Under the pieces are notes generated by a model. That model was given only the letters and a program-made list of their open reading frames with translations. It did no database searches and was not told the origin of the DNA. From Paenibacillus thiaminolyticus (GTDB lineage Bacteria; Bacillota; Bacilli; Paenibacillales; Paenibacillaceae), in the NCBI RefSeq assembly GCF_007066085.1, contig NZ_CP041405.1:4481001-4545000 (forward strand): DNA of 64,000 nucleotides, in the 5' to 3' direction. This document shows, in pieces, positions 63,511-64,000 of the stretch (position 1 is the first letter of the stretch; each line of letters opens with the position of its first letter). The position numbers and the translations under genes were made by a program.

Positions 63511-63626
63511 ATCTAGCCGAACAAAAAGAATTATTTATCTAAAATTGGGCGGTGGGAGCGTGCGAACGCATTCTATTGATACATAAAGCGGAGCCGAGAG
63601 CCGTTACTTTCTCTGCCGTCGGGCAG

Positions 63627-63776
63627 GAGGCCCACCCGTCCCCATAGGGGTGTGGCAGGTGGCGGCGCGGCAGCGCGAGGCCCACCCGTCCCCATCAGGC
63701 AGTGTGGCAGGTGGCGTGCGGCGGGTGAAGCTCAACCGTCCCGATCAGGCGGTGCGACGCTATAGGGGAGCTGCGC
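63627..63776. repeat. 50-bp tandem repeat, 3 units
   Basis: Units start at 63627, 63677 and 63727 with GAGGCCCACCCGTCCCCAT (the third diverged to GAAGCTCAACCGTCCCGAT), each followed by a TGTGGCAGGTGGCG-type segment. Confidence 0.75.
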
Positions 63777-63880
63777 AGGTCAGCGGTATGATTTTATCCC
63801 GGAACGCACATCTTAATGGATAACCGCCCACTTACAGCTCTTGGCGATTATGTCATTTTGGTAACAGACGTTACGACCGC

Positions 63881-64000
63881 TTGCAACCCGTATGCGCTCA
63901 TGTTAGAATAGTGTTGACATTTACACTGCAAGCAGCGTGTTACTAGTACGACTAGGCATGAGCTAAGCGGCCGTTCACAGCGTGAACTGCATGCTTTAGC
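63881..64000 (+). promoter_or_regulatory. second PTS leader: promoter and RAT antiterminator, cut by window edge
   Basis: TTGCAA (63881-63886), 17 bases, TAGAAT (63904-63909). From 63921 on, the sequence is nearly identical to the ptsG leader at 44631, including GTGTTACTAGTACGACTAGG and the terminator arm AGGCATGAGCTAA. The right arm is reached at the window end. A paralogous PTS gene should lie just outside. Confidence 0.75.

Overview
The window reads as chromosomal DNA of a moderately GC-rich, endospore-former-like Firmicute, most likely Paenibacillus or a close relative. The support is AGGAGG-type ribosome binding sites, SigA-like promoters (TTGACA/TATAAT), a Ser46-bearing HPr, a catabolite-response (cre) site, an ECF sigma with a DUF4179-type partner, LacI-controlled CUT1 sugar operons, and long stretches of Paenibacillus-style accessory DNA. 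The genus is inferred from gene content, not from a marker gene.

Region 1 (1-6.1 kb): two fragments at the edge, then a minus-strand redox operon (flavodiiron protein, NADH:rubredoxin-type reductase, rubredoxin, Crp/Fnr regulator). Divergent from it are a V4R-domain gene and a cupin gene. A perfect TTGTGA-N6-TCACAA box lies at about -41 of the V4R promoter, so the Fnr-like protein probably activates it. The remains of an ECF sigma gene and a CPBP protease follow. Region 2 (6.1-13.9 kb): housekeeping singletons, namely uvsE, fabI, an inositol-monophosphatase-type enzyme, a Cys-type sulfatase and a secreted C39-like protein. Region 3 (14-23 kb): an ECF sigma factor with a DUF4179 membrane partner, then two paralogous pairs of secreted proteins and orphan solute-binding lipoproteins. 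The sigma gene and the first target share a TGAACC-N16-TGTTWA promoter. The first target is split by an IS110-type element that has its own candidate bridge RNA.

Region 4 (23-29.6 kb): a phosphotransferase-fold gene, minisatellites, an IS256 element with 8-bp target duplication, an orphan trpB, a ROK fructokinase, and copies of a roughly 250-bp dispersed hairpin-rich repeat. Region 5 (29.6-32.5 kb): formamidase, a frameshifted alpha/beta hydrolase, and an unusual protein joining an HTH domain to a degenerate F1-ATPase beta-subunit-like domain. This last gene is the best candidate for something undescribed. Region 6 (32.6-44.5 kb): a LacI-regulated beta-mannoside operon (ABC importer, GH13, DUF1861, GH130, GH2 beta-mannosidase, dehydrogenase).

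Region 7 (44.5-47 kb): a glucose PTS operon (HPr paralog, ptsG) behind a BglG/GlcT-type RNA antiterminator. A nearly identical leader sits at the right edge of the window and must serve a second locus outside it. Region 8 (47-54 kb): a repeat copy split by a MITE-like insert, a TetR/MFS pair, a GDSL hydrolase, and a three-gene surface acylation cassette (MBOAT, SGNH-like protein, DltX-like microprotein ending FIYMNF). Region 9 (54-59 kb): the bioDBF-bioH-bioC biotin operon behind a BirA-like box. Region 10 (59-64 kb): a sugar-phosphate locus (PfkB kinase, class II aldolase, AgaS-like SIS protein, DeoR regulator), then repeats and the second antiterminator leader. Start codons and the boundaries of mobile elements were inferred by eye.
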